From Apricaphanius iberus (Eukaryota; Chordata; Actinopteri; Cyprinodontiformes; Aphaniidae), in NCBI GenBank assembly GCA_028564705.1, contig JAPXFQ010000082.1, forward strand, positions 1,302,001-1,366,000: a DNA stretch of 64,000 nt. The letters run 5' to 3'. The position numbers and the translations under genes are program-made. Under the pieces are notes generated by a model that had not been told where the DNA came from, ran no database searches, and saw nothing but the letters and a program-made list of their open reading frames with translations. Positions 28,801-41,887 of this stretch are shown piece by piece; position 1 is the first letter of the stretch, and the number at the start of each line of letters is the position of its first letter.

Positions 28801-31800
28801 TCCTCCAACTCCAGTTTAATAATCCCCAGAATTAGAACAGAACATGGAGAAGAACTGTTCAGTTTCTATGCTCCCCTTATCTGGAACAAACTTCTTGATG
28901 ACTGCAAAGCTGAAACACTGAGTTTCTTTAAATCAAATAAATAAATAAATAACCCATCTGTTCAGATTTGCCTTTGAGTAACTGATTAATAATGGCTGGA
29001 ATGTCATATGTTTGCTGCTGCTTTTAATTTGATCCCCTAATGATGTAAAGCACCTTTAATTGCCTTGTTGTTCAAAGTCAACAGGGCAATTCAATTAAAA
29101 TAAAGTTGCCTTGGCTTCATTGCTACATATAACAAAACAGCCAAGGTTATAACATCCACGGTTTTAGATGTACAACCAAATTGTAATATATTATTGCTAT
29201 ATTTAACATTCTGAAAGCATCAGATCTTCCCAATGTTATTTATACGTCTTATTTTACTTGGGAACGTTTTGCTTATTTCTTAGTTACAAACTCACCAACC
29301 ATCTGGTCCAGAGGAGAAAGTACAGCTCGTCTGTCATGGCCTCCCTCCATACAAAGCTTCTCTGGCCAGCCCCCACCCCCAGACAGACCACTGGTGGAAT
29401 GTAGCGCCTGGTATTCACTCCGAGCTCATAGGCCGGGCGGCTGCAGTGGGCTGAAATATGATCCACGTGTTTTACTAAGGGTGTGTTCAGAGCTAAAATG
29501 ACAGCGTAAACACCTCAAATAGGAAAAAAATTCCCTGTTTGGGCTGCCTTACACAGATTGGGTTTAGGAAACGCAACTTTCCAAACCATTCAATACTAAT
29601 TAAGGACTTCTAAATTGGTCATACAGCTTCTATGCTGTCACCATTTCCTAAACATTAGAGCAGCGGCTTTTTAAACATGTTTGTTTCATTACCTGTTTGA
29701 AACATATTTTTATAAATTATAGATGATACCAGTTTCTCAGTAGGAAGTGCTTTTTATCAATTATAGTATGACTGAAAACTCACGTTAATATACTGGATAA
29801 ACCATTCCCACCATACAGATATCATCATTGACTCCTTTCTGCATCAGAGCATGTGCATACCTCATCCCATCTTGTACAGTCAGTTTATTTATTCATTATG
29901 TATTATTCAAAAAGTTTTCCAGGACGTTTTCGTTCTGTTAAAATAACAAACGGTTACCTTTGTCTCAATACTTCATCCTGAGATGAGATGTCAGGATGTT
30001 TGCATTATTCATTTGAAGGCCTATTGCCACATGGTGTAGGAGTTTCCAACAGGAATGCAGTGGGAGAATACTCTAAAACTTGAGAATTTTAAATTTTATC
30101 TGGTCTGAGGAACATGGGATTTATAATCCAAAATGTTTATTTTTGTCCATCTAAATAAAATATTTAGTTGACCTTGAATAAATTGGGAGATAATTCCTTA
30201 CAAGTAAAGTGAAGTGGAACTGTGGCTCATTCTAACCCGTGATTCCTTTTTTAAGAACCTGTCCTGATGGTTAAAACAGGACTTAATCTCCTTAGAGAGT
30301 GTTTACATTCTCTGCATAATAGAAGCTCTGAGCCACAAGGTGGCTTCATCTGAATTGTGATTATTGCAGCTTTTGTCATTTCTCATGACTCTGCCACTTG
30401 GGCATGAGCTGGGTTGCTATCTCTGTCTGTTTCCCCAACATTAATGATCTGTTATGTCTACTACTGTTAATGGCATTTCAAGAATCAGAAAGGCACACAG
30501 CTGCAGTGTTAGTGCCGACATCACACCATAATGCTATGTTCATTCGCTTTGCTGGATAACATCTCATTAGTTCGATATATTGCCAGACATTTGATGATGT
30601 TCTATGAGATTTTTTTTCCTCATTCTGTGTAAATAGATTTATTTTGTGGTACAGCAATAACTGCCCCCATAAAACATGAGATCAACATGGCCACTGACCT
30701 CGGGTACTCCTACTGTTGGAATAAATCCAATCACTACCCATCTCTCTTAACAGTTTTCGTCTCTCTTGGTCATATATTTCTGTTTATGATTAGCTAAATG
30801 TTTTCATTGGTTAGCTACCTGGCTTTGTTTGCTGATGGACCATGTTATTGCCTGGATTTTTATATTTCCAATTAAAGACCTGCTAAAAACTACATAGAAT
30901 AAGTTCAAAATTGCTGAATTTCCTAGAAAAAAAACAACAGAAAAATGAAACATTCTTGATTTATTTTCACGTTACCACCTTCATGTTCTGCCTTGACAGT
31001 CATTTTCAATGGAGCTACTTAGTGAAATGTTTCACTGACCCTTTTTTGGGTTTTACTAACATTGTGCTAGGGGCATCAACATTGAGGTTAGAAACGAATA
31101 CAATTTAATCAAAGCATTTTCAGCAAGATTTATATGTTCCATTTTGTTATTGAAAATAAAGCAAAGCAGTGGAGTCTTAGCAAAATCAGAATTGTAAATA
31201 CAATATTGTTGATTCTGGATTTGTCAACAATTGGATGTGAAATAAGGAACCATGAAACCACTTCAGTTATTTTTAGAGTTTCATTTGTCTGGAAATTCAA
31301 ACAAGTGTTCATCTAACAAATGAGTCACAGGGACTGTAATATCTTGTACTCTATGGAAAAATCAGATTCCAGGTCTTACCCCTCATTCCATCAGTCGGTG
31401 GACATGACGGGTTCTTAAAGGACTTTCAGCTGCATCTTTTACATGAACAATAATTTCAGGACTTGTCATTTCCTGCTTCGTTTTTTTTTGTTTTGTTTTG
31501 TTGGTTACTTCTACTTCAGGAAGTGTAAAGTGAGACACCGGTCGCAAGCAAGTGTGAAGTTAAATACTCACACTTTAAAGCAGAACTATCAAAGGTTAAA
31601 GTGGTAGAAAAAAATGTAGGTCTCATAGCTGTGCAGAGAAATGCATGAGTATACCAGTGCTTCATTTTCTTAATTTATTCATGTTTTTGGTTGGTTGCAA
31701 AGTGCTGTAGTTCAGAATGTAGATGATCAGCCGTTTTTCTGTGTTGGAAGTTGGTAGTTGAAAAACACCGGATGGGTTTTTGATATATAGGCTGATGTAG

Positions 31801-34800
31801 CTGCTTGTCCCGTCACTTCTCCTCGCGGCTTAGGGAGCCTCCCGTCTTGACCTGTATTCGGAAGACGCCACATCCTGCTTTGACACAGAAATTTCACAAG
31901 GGATGATTGGTGCTCGGTTGAGTGGTGGACTACACGTTCTTGAATAAAAAATTAGAAAAATCACACACTGAAGATTGTAATTTATGCACAGAAAGAGAAA
32001 TTTGGTTAGACAATTGCAGCTCAAATGTTTGGCTAAAAAGTTCAAGTGCGATATATCCATAATATATTTCATGTTACAACGCCTTTCTAAAACCAAAGAT
32101 CACCTTACTGCGAAGTAAAAAAAAGAAAACATCTGTGTAAAAAAATTGAGCCTTTTTTGGCTTGTTTTTGTTTTAGACAAGATTTAGACAAGTCTGTTTT
32201 TGCTTTAGACAAGGTCCTTTTATTAGACAAAATTTGCTTGCACAAACCCAACAGTTTGAAAAAAAAAAAAAAATTCTTTTCATTTTTTCCAAACCCCACC
32301 CACCCACGACACATCAGTGACCAATCCAACAACATTGCCTAAATAGAATTAATTTAATAATCCTTTAATAGTTCCCCAAGGGGAAATTCAGATGTAACAG
32401 CAGCAGCCAAAAAATTTATGTGCAAACAACAAATATGCAACAATTTATTTTTTTAAACTCACTCAAGTATTTTTGCAACAGTCTGTCACTGAAGGAGCTC
32501 TGCAGCTCAGTACCAATTACATGCATGGGGTGAGAGAATCTGTCCATCATAGATGTTATTTTAACATCTATTTAACATCTAACATCTTATTTTACCAGAT
32601 GTTATTTTAACAGAACGACAAGAGTCCTTCTGTCTCCCACCACCTGCACTGGATCCAGGGTGCATCCTAGAACAGAGCTGGCCTTCCTGATGAGTTTATC
32701 CAACCTCTTCTTCTCAGCTGTAGATAAACTGCTGCTCCAACATACAACACTGTAGAAAAGGATGGATGCCACCACAGAGTTATAGAAGCTCTATTATAGT
32801 GCTCCTTGGACTCCAAATGACCTCAGCAGGTAGAGGCTGCTCTGACCCTTCCTGTAGAGAGCTTCAGTGTTGTGGCTCCAGTCCAGTTTACTATTCAGGT
32901 GAACACCCAGGTACCTATAAGAATCCACTATCTCAATGTCTGCTCCCTGGATGTTCACCAATGTCAGTCTGCAAGTGCACCACCAACTCCTTGGTTTTTC
33001 CAGCGTTGATCAGCAGGTGGTTCTGCTGACACCAGTCCACAAAGTCCAGAGTCCACTGTCTGTACTATGAGTCGTCCTCTCCTGTAATGAGTCAAACTAT
33101 GGCCGAGTCGTCAGAAAGCTTCTGTGGGTGGCAGCGTGGGGAGCTGATTGTGAAGCTGCTGAAGAACTGGGGTAATGTGTTCTCCTGAGGGAGTCTTAGT
33201 TTTGATCTGAGCTGTAGAGTTCTGAAGGACGTATATGAATGGACTTACTGGGGAGACTAAATTTGAAGGTTTAAGGCTGACCCTTTCCTTTACAAGTCTG
33301 GTGAAGCGTTTTCTTTAATGGTTGTAGGATTTTAGAAAGCCTGCAATAGAAATTCAAATAAAGAGAAATAACCAGCTGTTGAGACACGGCTTGGGGGATG
33401 CAGTGGCACCAAATCTGCATGATGATGAAGCTGAGGTTTTCCTGCGCAGAAGGTTTTCATTCCACTTTTCACAGAAGCAAATTGCTCACCCAAATGACAT
33501 TTCCTGGTTTTACATATTTGTTGTATCTTTTGTAGCCCTTTTATTGGTCTTTTTGTTATATTGATGCTATATTCCTTAGCTTTTGGTTAATTAAAAAAAA
33601 CCCATCAAAACTCCCTTTAACCTCAGTAAATGCCTTATTTTGCATTCCATCTCTCCTCAGTATCACATATGGAGCTTAAGCAGTGATATTTAAAATTTTT
33701 TTGTGAAGTGATTAATCTGCAGCTGAAAGCAAACCTTCGTTCTATAATCCTTTCATCTGATCTGTTAGGGTTTACCACAATGTATCATCTGTTGGCATTC
33801 GCTCCGTAATGTATGGGTAATGGTGAAAAATGTGTCCTATGCGACTGATTGATTTATTTTATTCAACCGTTTTTGTTATAAAACATGATACAGCTTTGCA
33901 CCATAAATAAAATAAAAAAAACAAAGTCAGGATAACACAATAAAGCCCTGGTATCATATGCAATATGTGATCCTGAAACAACTCTGTCTTTCAGGCTCGA
34001 AATATTCAAACAGGAGAGCTTGCTGCGGTCAAGATCATCAAGTTGGAACCAGGTAAGAGTCATTATAAAAATGTCTATCTTTTGATTAAGATCCTGTCAC
34101 AAAAGTGTTGACAAGGTGTTAGATAGTGCTGTTTAATTTGAAACCTGTTTTTTTTGTCCTCTTAAGGAAAGTTAGTGTGGTTTTGGTTGTACATTTTGTG
34201 TATGAAGGGGTACAGGAAGACATTCTTGACTGTACCCCGCTCAGGGTCTGACCTAGTGACAGAGTTAGTGTGATCCAGATTAGAGGGATTACGAATTAGG
34301 GCTTTATACCATAGACGTGCAGACAAAACTGTGCTGATTACTGGCCGGGCAAGGAAGAGATTCCCTTCTATGTGTTTGGTTTCATTCATTTTGGCACAGT
34401 CAGTACTGCTGATATTCTTCTGTGGGATAAGGAATGTTTTGTTGAAATTAACCCCCCCCCCCCCCCCCCCCTTCTCTCTAAAGATAAGGTCTGAAACGCA
34501 TGATTAAATCAAAGTTTATCTCTTTCTTGATGAGTCTGAAAGAAGTAATTTAATACTAAATGCGAAAGGGTGTAGATAGGGCTGCCCCCACTTATTGAAT
34601 AATTTAAGGCATTTTATGGCTTTTAAAAAAATGTTCAGCAATACTTTGGCTAGTTTTACACTTAAATAACCTACCAGTACATCAGCCTCATCAAGTCTGA
34701 GGGACTCAGCAGGCTTAACCCCAATTCCTGAGAACCACAGAATCTTCAGTGTCGAGTCGACCCCCCCCCAGCCCACCCCCTCCCAGTGCATTATCCCCCT

Positions 34801-37800
34801 CCACTGAGTTTCTTTTTATCACTGAATTCAGCCTTTTCTGAAACTCAGCAGCGTCCTTCTCTTCAGCGAGATGCAAACTTTCCAAAATAAGAACGAGCTC
34901 CAAGATGTGCTTGGAGCTCATGATTTGCCCTTTCTCCACAGTATTAAGTCGGTCTGGCGTTAGTTTCTTATTCTTCCTGTATATCTTTATGTTTCAGCCC
35001 TTTAGATTGTTTTTGTTTGTGCCGCTGTCATATTTTAACATGTGCTGCTTACTTCCTTTCTTTAGTCTGTGACAGCAGTTCCACAACATATTCTATTTTG
35101 ATAGATTTGCATTTTGTGATTTACTCATATTTGACTCATCATTTGACTAAATGTTAAAGGTTCAATTCACTCTTTCTTTACCCCCTATAGCTGTAGTCGC
35201 TAGTTTGAATGAATGCCTTGTGAGCCGTTTTATGTGGAATAAATGCTGTGATGCTCCTGTTTCCGGAGGTGCAGTTTGTCGATGCAATGGGTGGAGGGAC
35301 GCGTCAGGATCAGGAGTCTTAACTAATTCACAATACGAAACCTCTCGCCTTTAATTGGTTTACAGCAATGCGACTCTTAAGCTGTCTTCAAAAAAATTAC
35401 TAACCTGCTTTGCTGGTCGTGTTCCAAGACAGTTTCTTCCTCAGCTCCTCTCACTTTGGTAAAAATTGCAAGCTGATGTCCACAAATAAACAAAGCCTGG
35501 CTGTGTTCTACAATTCTGTGGAGTTGCTAACAATTAGCTTCAGCTTCTAGCTTCATCTTGCAGAGAAGTTCTTTGCTCACTTCAAGCTGCAGAATCAGCC
35601 CTCCAGTTGGCCGTCGTAAGCCAAGTCAGGCAAAACCATGAATACTAATTTTCTCTGTGACTCGGTAGGGATGGGTTTTTTCTGACTCACTCGTTTTGGC
35701 GCTTGTTTTCTCTTTGTGGCTAATGCTATCAATGCGGTTGAATAAAAGCAGCATGCAAATGCAACTAAGGCCCTGTCCAGACGTAGCCGGGTATCTCACA
35801 AAACGGATACATTTTTCTAAGGTTTTGGCCTGTCATCCAAATGTGACCGGAGATTTTCGAGACCAAAAACGAATATTTTCAAAAACTCTGGCCAAAGTGG
35901 AGATTTGCGTTTTCTCCGTTTTCAGTATCTGCGTGTGGACGGTTGAAAACTGTATTTTAAGAACCATAACGTCACTATCCGCGACAAAAAATGCTCCAAC
36001 ATCACGTGTGCGACTGGTGTTTATTCTCAAAAACAGCATTTATGCCCTCAGAGCTGTGTTGGTATCCTCCATTGTTAAAGCACATTTTGTTTGCTTTTAC
36101 AAGCTGTATCAGTGCTGCCTACTGAAGAAAGAGGAAAGAAAGTTACTGTTAGCGGATAGGATCTGGGAGAACTACTGCCCCCTACTTCTTTGGTATGTCT
36201 ATGAATGTGCTGAAAAACGCATATATCTGGTTACGTGTGGATGGAGATTTTTTTTTTTCAACAAGCGGAGGCAAATCTTCGTTTAAAAAAAAAAACCCTC
36301 TACGTGTGGACATGGCCTCAGAAGGACCGATTGTATTTCACAAGTGAATGAGACCTTTAAACTGTTTCATCCTGAATTTAGCCACCAGTTGTTGTTCTTT
36401 CCTCGAGGACAGATTATTTACATTTATGAATGAGAATCATGACTGAGGCCTCTTTACTAAACACAATGCGTCGCTGCAGAGGAAATACTTCAGTTACACA
36501 GCAGGAATGGTACCAGAAGAAACATTTAGAGACTAAACATTAAAAACCTAACACAATCAAACCTGCTTTTGTACAACTAGAAACGTTTTATTGTATTTAT
36601 TTTACTGTTTCCAAAGCAATATCATTGTTACTGTCGGATACCCTGCTATATCCCTTTACTGGATTATCTTTTTTTTCTGTTGATTCTTGCATAGAAAATG
36701 AAAACATTTGCTGTTTAATGCCTGGTGCAACCCAAGTTACTCAAACTTGTATTTAACAAATAAGTTTAGAATACTCAGTCATCTCTGTAACGTCAAGATT
36801 AATTATCCAGTTTTGTTGCTCAAAAATAGTTTTTTTTTCTTTAGCGTTCATGTTTTTTTCGTTCATATTTGTCATTTTTGTGTTTCACTTTACATGACTC
36901 AGACTTCTAGAGTCTTTTCGTGAAAGAGACTTTTTTGTTTTTAATCCCCGGCTTCTTCTATAAGTCATTCCTTTCTGTGCCAGAGGTAAACTGCTTTGGG
37001 TGGACCCATGCTATCAGACAGGTTAGACCAGAACTATTGCTGGCATAAAGTACACGGGAGTGTTGAAGCCTGCAGGGCGATGGGGGTTCATCAAACGGAT
37101 CATTAAACAAGGTGACAACCAAAATAGTGTCAGTCTTCCTGTGTTCTTGCTAAAGTCAGACGACCACTTTTGGTTACAAGCAGTAACTCAGTTTTCCCTA
37201 TTTGTACGTAACACCTTTATCTCTCAGACCTTTAAATCTACTTGTAAGAATGCTTTCTGATTGTCGGGGCTTAACAAACTCCTCAACACTAAATTGAAAT
37301 TTGATACGAAGAGCAAGAATGTGTGTATTCAGAGTAGAGGGAAGGAGTCCACCAGAGAGGAAGTGGCTGCATTCTCACCAAAAGCGAGGACTGCGGAGAG
37401 ACTTGTGACTTGTTTTTCTTCTTTAGGTCAAGCTTAGTCACAGCAGCTACACTCGCTCAAACATTTGTTTGCTGAAAACATCTGTGATCAACAATTTCCT
37501 TCTTCTGTGTATACATACTGTACACATGCATTTATTGATGTCCAAATAAACTTGACAGGCGTGCTTCTGTTTATTGCTAAAAGGTTTAGCACTTCTAAGC
37601 ATTCCTTCAGATTTCAGTTTAAGCAACATGCTGTAGTTAAAGGTCTAGATAATTTGGTGACATAACTACTGTCTAGAGAGAGAAAAATTTATTCTTAAAC
37701 ATATCACAAGATCCAATGTATTTACTGGGATTTTTATGATGAACCAGCAGGAAGTGGTCCACAATCATATGCATTAAGGCAACATGATGCATTACAACGT

Positions 37801-40800
37801 TCACTTTCCAGCAAAATGTCGACCCTAGACACACAATGACAGATGTACTGTAATGGTTTAGATCAAAGCATAATAGTGTAAGAATGGCCTGAAAAAAATC
37901 CCAGACTTGAAACTAATCTATGGCTCTTCACAGAATGCTCTCCGACCAGTCTGACCGAGCTTGAGCTATTTTTCAAAGAGTATGTAGAAATTTCAGATGT
38001 GCAAAGTTACTGGAAAGTACAGAGGGAGTCTTTCAGCTGTAATTGCTGCAGAAGGTGGTTCTACAAAGTGATCTGCCATGTTCTGATGATCTTTAAGCAT
38101 GGATATACTAGGGCTGATCGATAATTCGATAACAATATATATCGATAGATAGACGTGTGGTTCGATGGAAAAAAAAAAGAGTTCGATAGAAAAAATGTTT
38201 ACCCTCATTTTTTTCATTATACCCTATCAGGCAGCTTAATACAACAATCATTACTTACTCCAAGCGAATCATTAACGATGACCCACGCAGCTCCGTCAGC
38301 CACCCTCTCTCCTTTCAAACCACAAAAAGGATGAAATGATTTGAGCTGAAACAGAATTTTGTAATAGTCCCTAAACGAAACATCACCGTAACTAGCTGCG
38401 CTCAGACGTCACAACAACGGAGCAGCAGAGGATTTTGTTCAGGATGAATGTTTCAGGGGCTCCTGTAAATGTTACGTCCAGTTTTGAACCGATCCTCCAC
38501 GCACTAAAACACTAAATGTAACAAAAATGAACGAAATATAAAACTACGATCAGCTGTTTTAAGCAGGACTCCCCTCTCCCAGCTCGCTACGAATCTCTTA
38601 CAGAGAGACACAGGAAACGTACCCAGGTCGCGTTGCTAACATCTGTGGCTGTTAAAATCTCCCCTCGGTTCTGCTCCCGTTCCTCAGAAGCAAAAAAACG
38701 CTTTAAAAAACAGAACGGGTTGGATAGACCTGCTGGCTTCAGCTCTCAGTGACTGAACTGCAGTGTTGGAGCCCATCAACACTGGTGAGTAGCTAGTGAG
38801 CTTTAGCCTACAGCTGAAGTGAATTTGAATAAGCTTTATTGACAAACTAAACTAAAGGTTTTAGCCATTAATATTATAAAGTGTCATAAAATGTTTAAAA
38901 GATTAAAAAGCATAAAAATAAGCCTTTAATTTAAATGACTAACATAATGAAAATATATGTATAATATATTTGTAAATAATATTACTTTTCTTTGTATTTA
39001 CTGATGTTACTCAGGTCTCTTGATTTGTTTCTGTGTCTTGCAAACTTCATTATGATAAAAACAATTGTTTGAAAAAAATAATCAATTTAATTCTTAGTTA
39101 ATATTAGTTAATTTCAGAATAACAAAATGACTGGGGGGGGGCACTTAGAATATATTTTTTACAGTATGTGATATTTATTGATAATTATCGATAAATATGA
39201 CTATTTCTTTATCGATATTCTATTTTTCTATCTTGTAGCCCTTGGATATACACAAGGATCCCCGTTTATATGCCACCTGAAAACAAATTTCTTTTATTTG
39301 ATTGTTGGAATTATTGACATTTTGTTTGCAGCCCTAAATGTGTCATTGCATTGCATTGAAAACAAACAGTTCTGCTGCGACGTTTAGCTGGATACTTCTT
39401 AACCCCCTGTTAATACATTGCAGGGTTGTGTGTCTGCACAGCTGCGAACAACTTGGCTTACTTTTTTGTTTCTTCTCTTCCCATTGGTCATGTGTGTTAG
39501 AGCACAGTCCTCAAGTGGAAAGTTACACTGGAAATTGGCCTTTACTGCAAGCTTTATATGATGCTTCCCCTGTTGTTATGGTGTTTAAGATTTTGCCAAT
39601 GATAAAGAGCTTTTTTGTTTTTTAACTTCTTGTTTCAGGTCTTTTTGCGGTCTGAAACTTGTGACTTGCATTTTGTATTCTAACTGTATTAATATATGAT
39701 TTTACACATCTCCCTGGCTAATAAAATTTTGTTTCGTCAGGTTTTGTGAATGACCCACAAACCAAATCAGTTCCACTGTCTTCCACATATGTCTTCCAAT
39801 TATTTCTTAGTTTTAGGTCAATCTAAATCCAGTTTTTGTTTGTCCCTTTGTTTTCAGGAGATGATTTTTCCATCATTCAGCAGGAAATCTTCATGGTGAA
39901 AGAATGCAAGCACCACAACATTGTGGCCTACTTTGGGAGCTACCTCTGGTAAGAGCCAGCAGAAAATAACCCTGCTGTTTAGTTTTTTGGTCGTCTATAA
40001 TCCAGAACTTTCAGCTCTCCCCCAGTCTGTGTATTGTGAAACATTGACAAAATTTAAATATCGCCATCAAAAACGATTTCTAACCATCTGCAAAATGACC
40101 GTTAGCGCGTTTCATTACTTTGTCACTCTACAGCGTGAAACTATGACTCAGCGGTTTCAGCCGGAGTCTCTGCTTCAGTGGCCGGGTGCTGCTTTTATGT
40201 TTTACAGGGGTATGTTTTTTTTTAAAGCGTTTTATCTTTTAGGAAGTAGATTCAGTCCGCCCAAAACCTGCCTCAGAGTCCCAGCAGGTTTAACTGGAAC
40301 TGGAGGCTCTGTACCGTTTTATATGGCTGTTAGCACGGAGACGTGCAGGTCGTAGCACAGCAGGTATGTCTTGTGTAGCCTTGTCACACAGAACTCAGCT
40401 TGGTACAATATTAATTAGAGGAGCTGCAATAAGTTTGGCAGGTCTTGTGTGATGTAATAGCTCTTTTTTTGCACTGCGAGCGGAAAGGTGTGAAAAGACG
40501 GTTGCAAGCTGAGATATGCAACTAGCCGCAATGTTTTCTGCTTCCTTTTATATCTGCAGCCATGCTGTTTTATCAGTTGCTTTCATCTCATAATTAGATT
40601 CTGGTGGATAAAACATCTTTCAGGTTAGATGTCCTCTTTACCTGCCAATGACAACAAGTTCAAGAAAACACTTAAACAGACTGGAATTGGTCAGAAAGAA
40701 ACTGTTCCTCTTGCTACACTCAATGCTGAGATCACTCACAATGTGCTAATTTCCCATGTAGAACACAGCAAGTTCTAATTTGATTTTGGATTTTTTTTTA

Positions 40801-41844
40801 TTAAACAACATACAGTAGAACATATTTTTAAAGAAGATTCGAACAGAAAATAATGCATTTCTTTATCGCTGAGAAAAATTAGTGTTGAAAGAAAACCATA
40901 GGAAGTCCCTTACGCAGTTGCCCAAAAGTCATGTGTTGTTTGGCATAAACGACAAGTAGGGGCCGACCAATATGTTTTTTTTTGTTGTTGGTTTTAAACA
41001 ATGCCGATACCAACTGATGGCCGTTATCTAAAGCTGAGTATTATGGCTGAAATCCAAGGCCAATAGAGAAAGGCCACTCACTGTGTGCAATATAAATTAA
41101 AAAGTCAATAAGAACTGCTGAAATATTTTTTGAACTTCAAATATAAGACATAAGAACGAACTAACCTGAGTGCAAATGGCTTCAGAACAATAGGAATTGA
41201 AATGGATTCATGTTTAAGTATACAAAATAAAATAGAATAATAGAACAGAATAATCCCTTCAATAGTCGCACAAGGGGAAATTCAATCATAACAGCAGCAG
41301 CCAAAGAATTTGCAAACATCTTTAGGAACCTTCTCAAAAGAAAAATATTTTACAGAAGAGAGAAAATATTTACATCAGAATGTTAAAAAAAAAAAGAAGT
41401 ACGGATTGTGCGTTGTACTGTGCATCAAAAATAGTATTTTAAAAAAAACTTGCAGGTAGTGTATATATAGCATGGGGAAAAAATGATGTGCAAATTATAT
41501 CACCAGCAGCAGTAAATCAATTCAAACGTTAACCAGAATAATGGTACAAACAGCTGGTTGAGGTAGAATCTTGACTTTATCTATCTTTATCTTAGTATCA
41601 AAGAAATATCACCACAAAGTAAAGCACATTACAACATAGTAGTAAATAATAAAATCTAAAACAATATATATAAAAATAGTGCAGTCAAAGATTACACACC
41701 AAACTTAAGAGGAAAATGTGAGTGGGCTGGCTCACGGTGGTTCTGAGTGTGTGGGGGTCCTTCCTGCAGTCAAGTAGTGGCTGCAGCTGGCCAAACAGGT
41801 GCCTTATGTTTATTTTTTATATTTTTTTATCGTCTCTTTTTTTT

Positions 41845-41887
<43 letters not shown>

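Noticed and set aside
35696..36286. 196-codon plus-strand frame in map4k5 intron 2
   Set aside because: Coincides with a MITE with inverted ends. No domain resemblance.
39921..40355. 144-codon frame beginning in map4k5 exon 3
   Set aside because: Out of frame with the kinase and crosses a consensus donor (GTAAGA at 39949).
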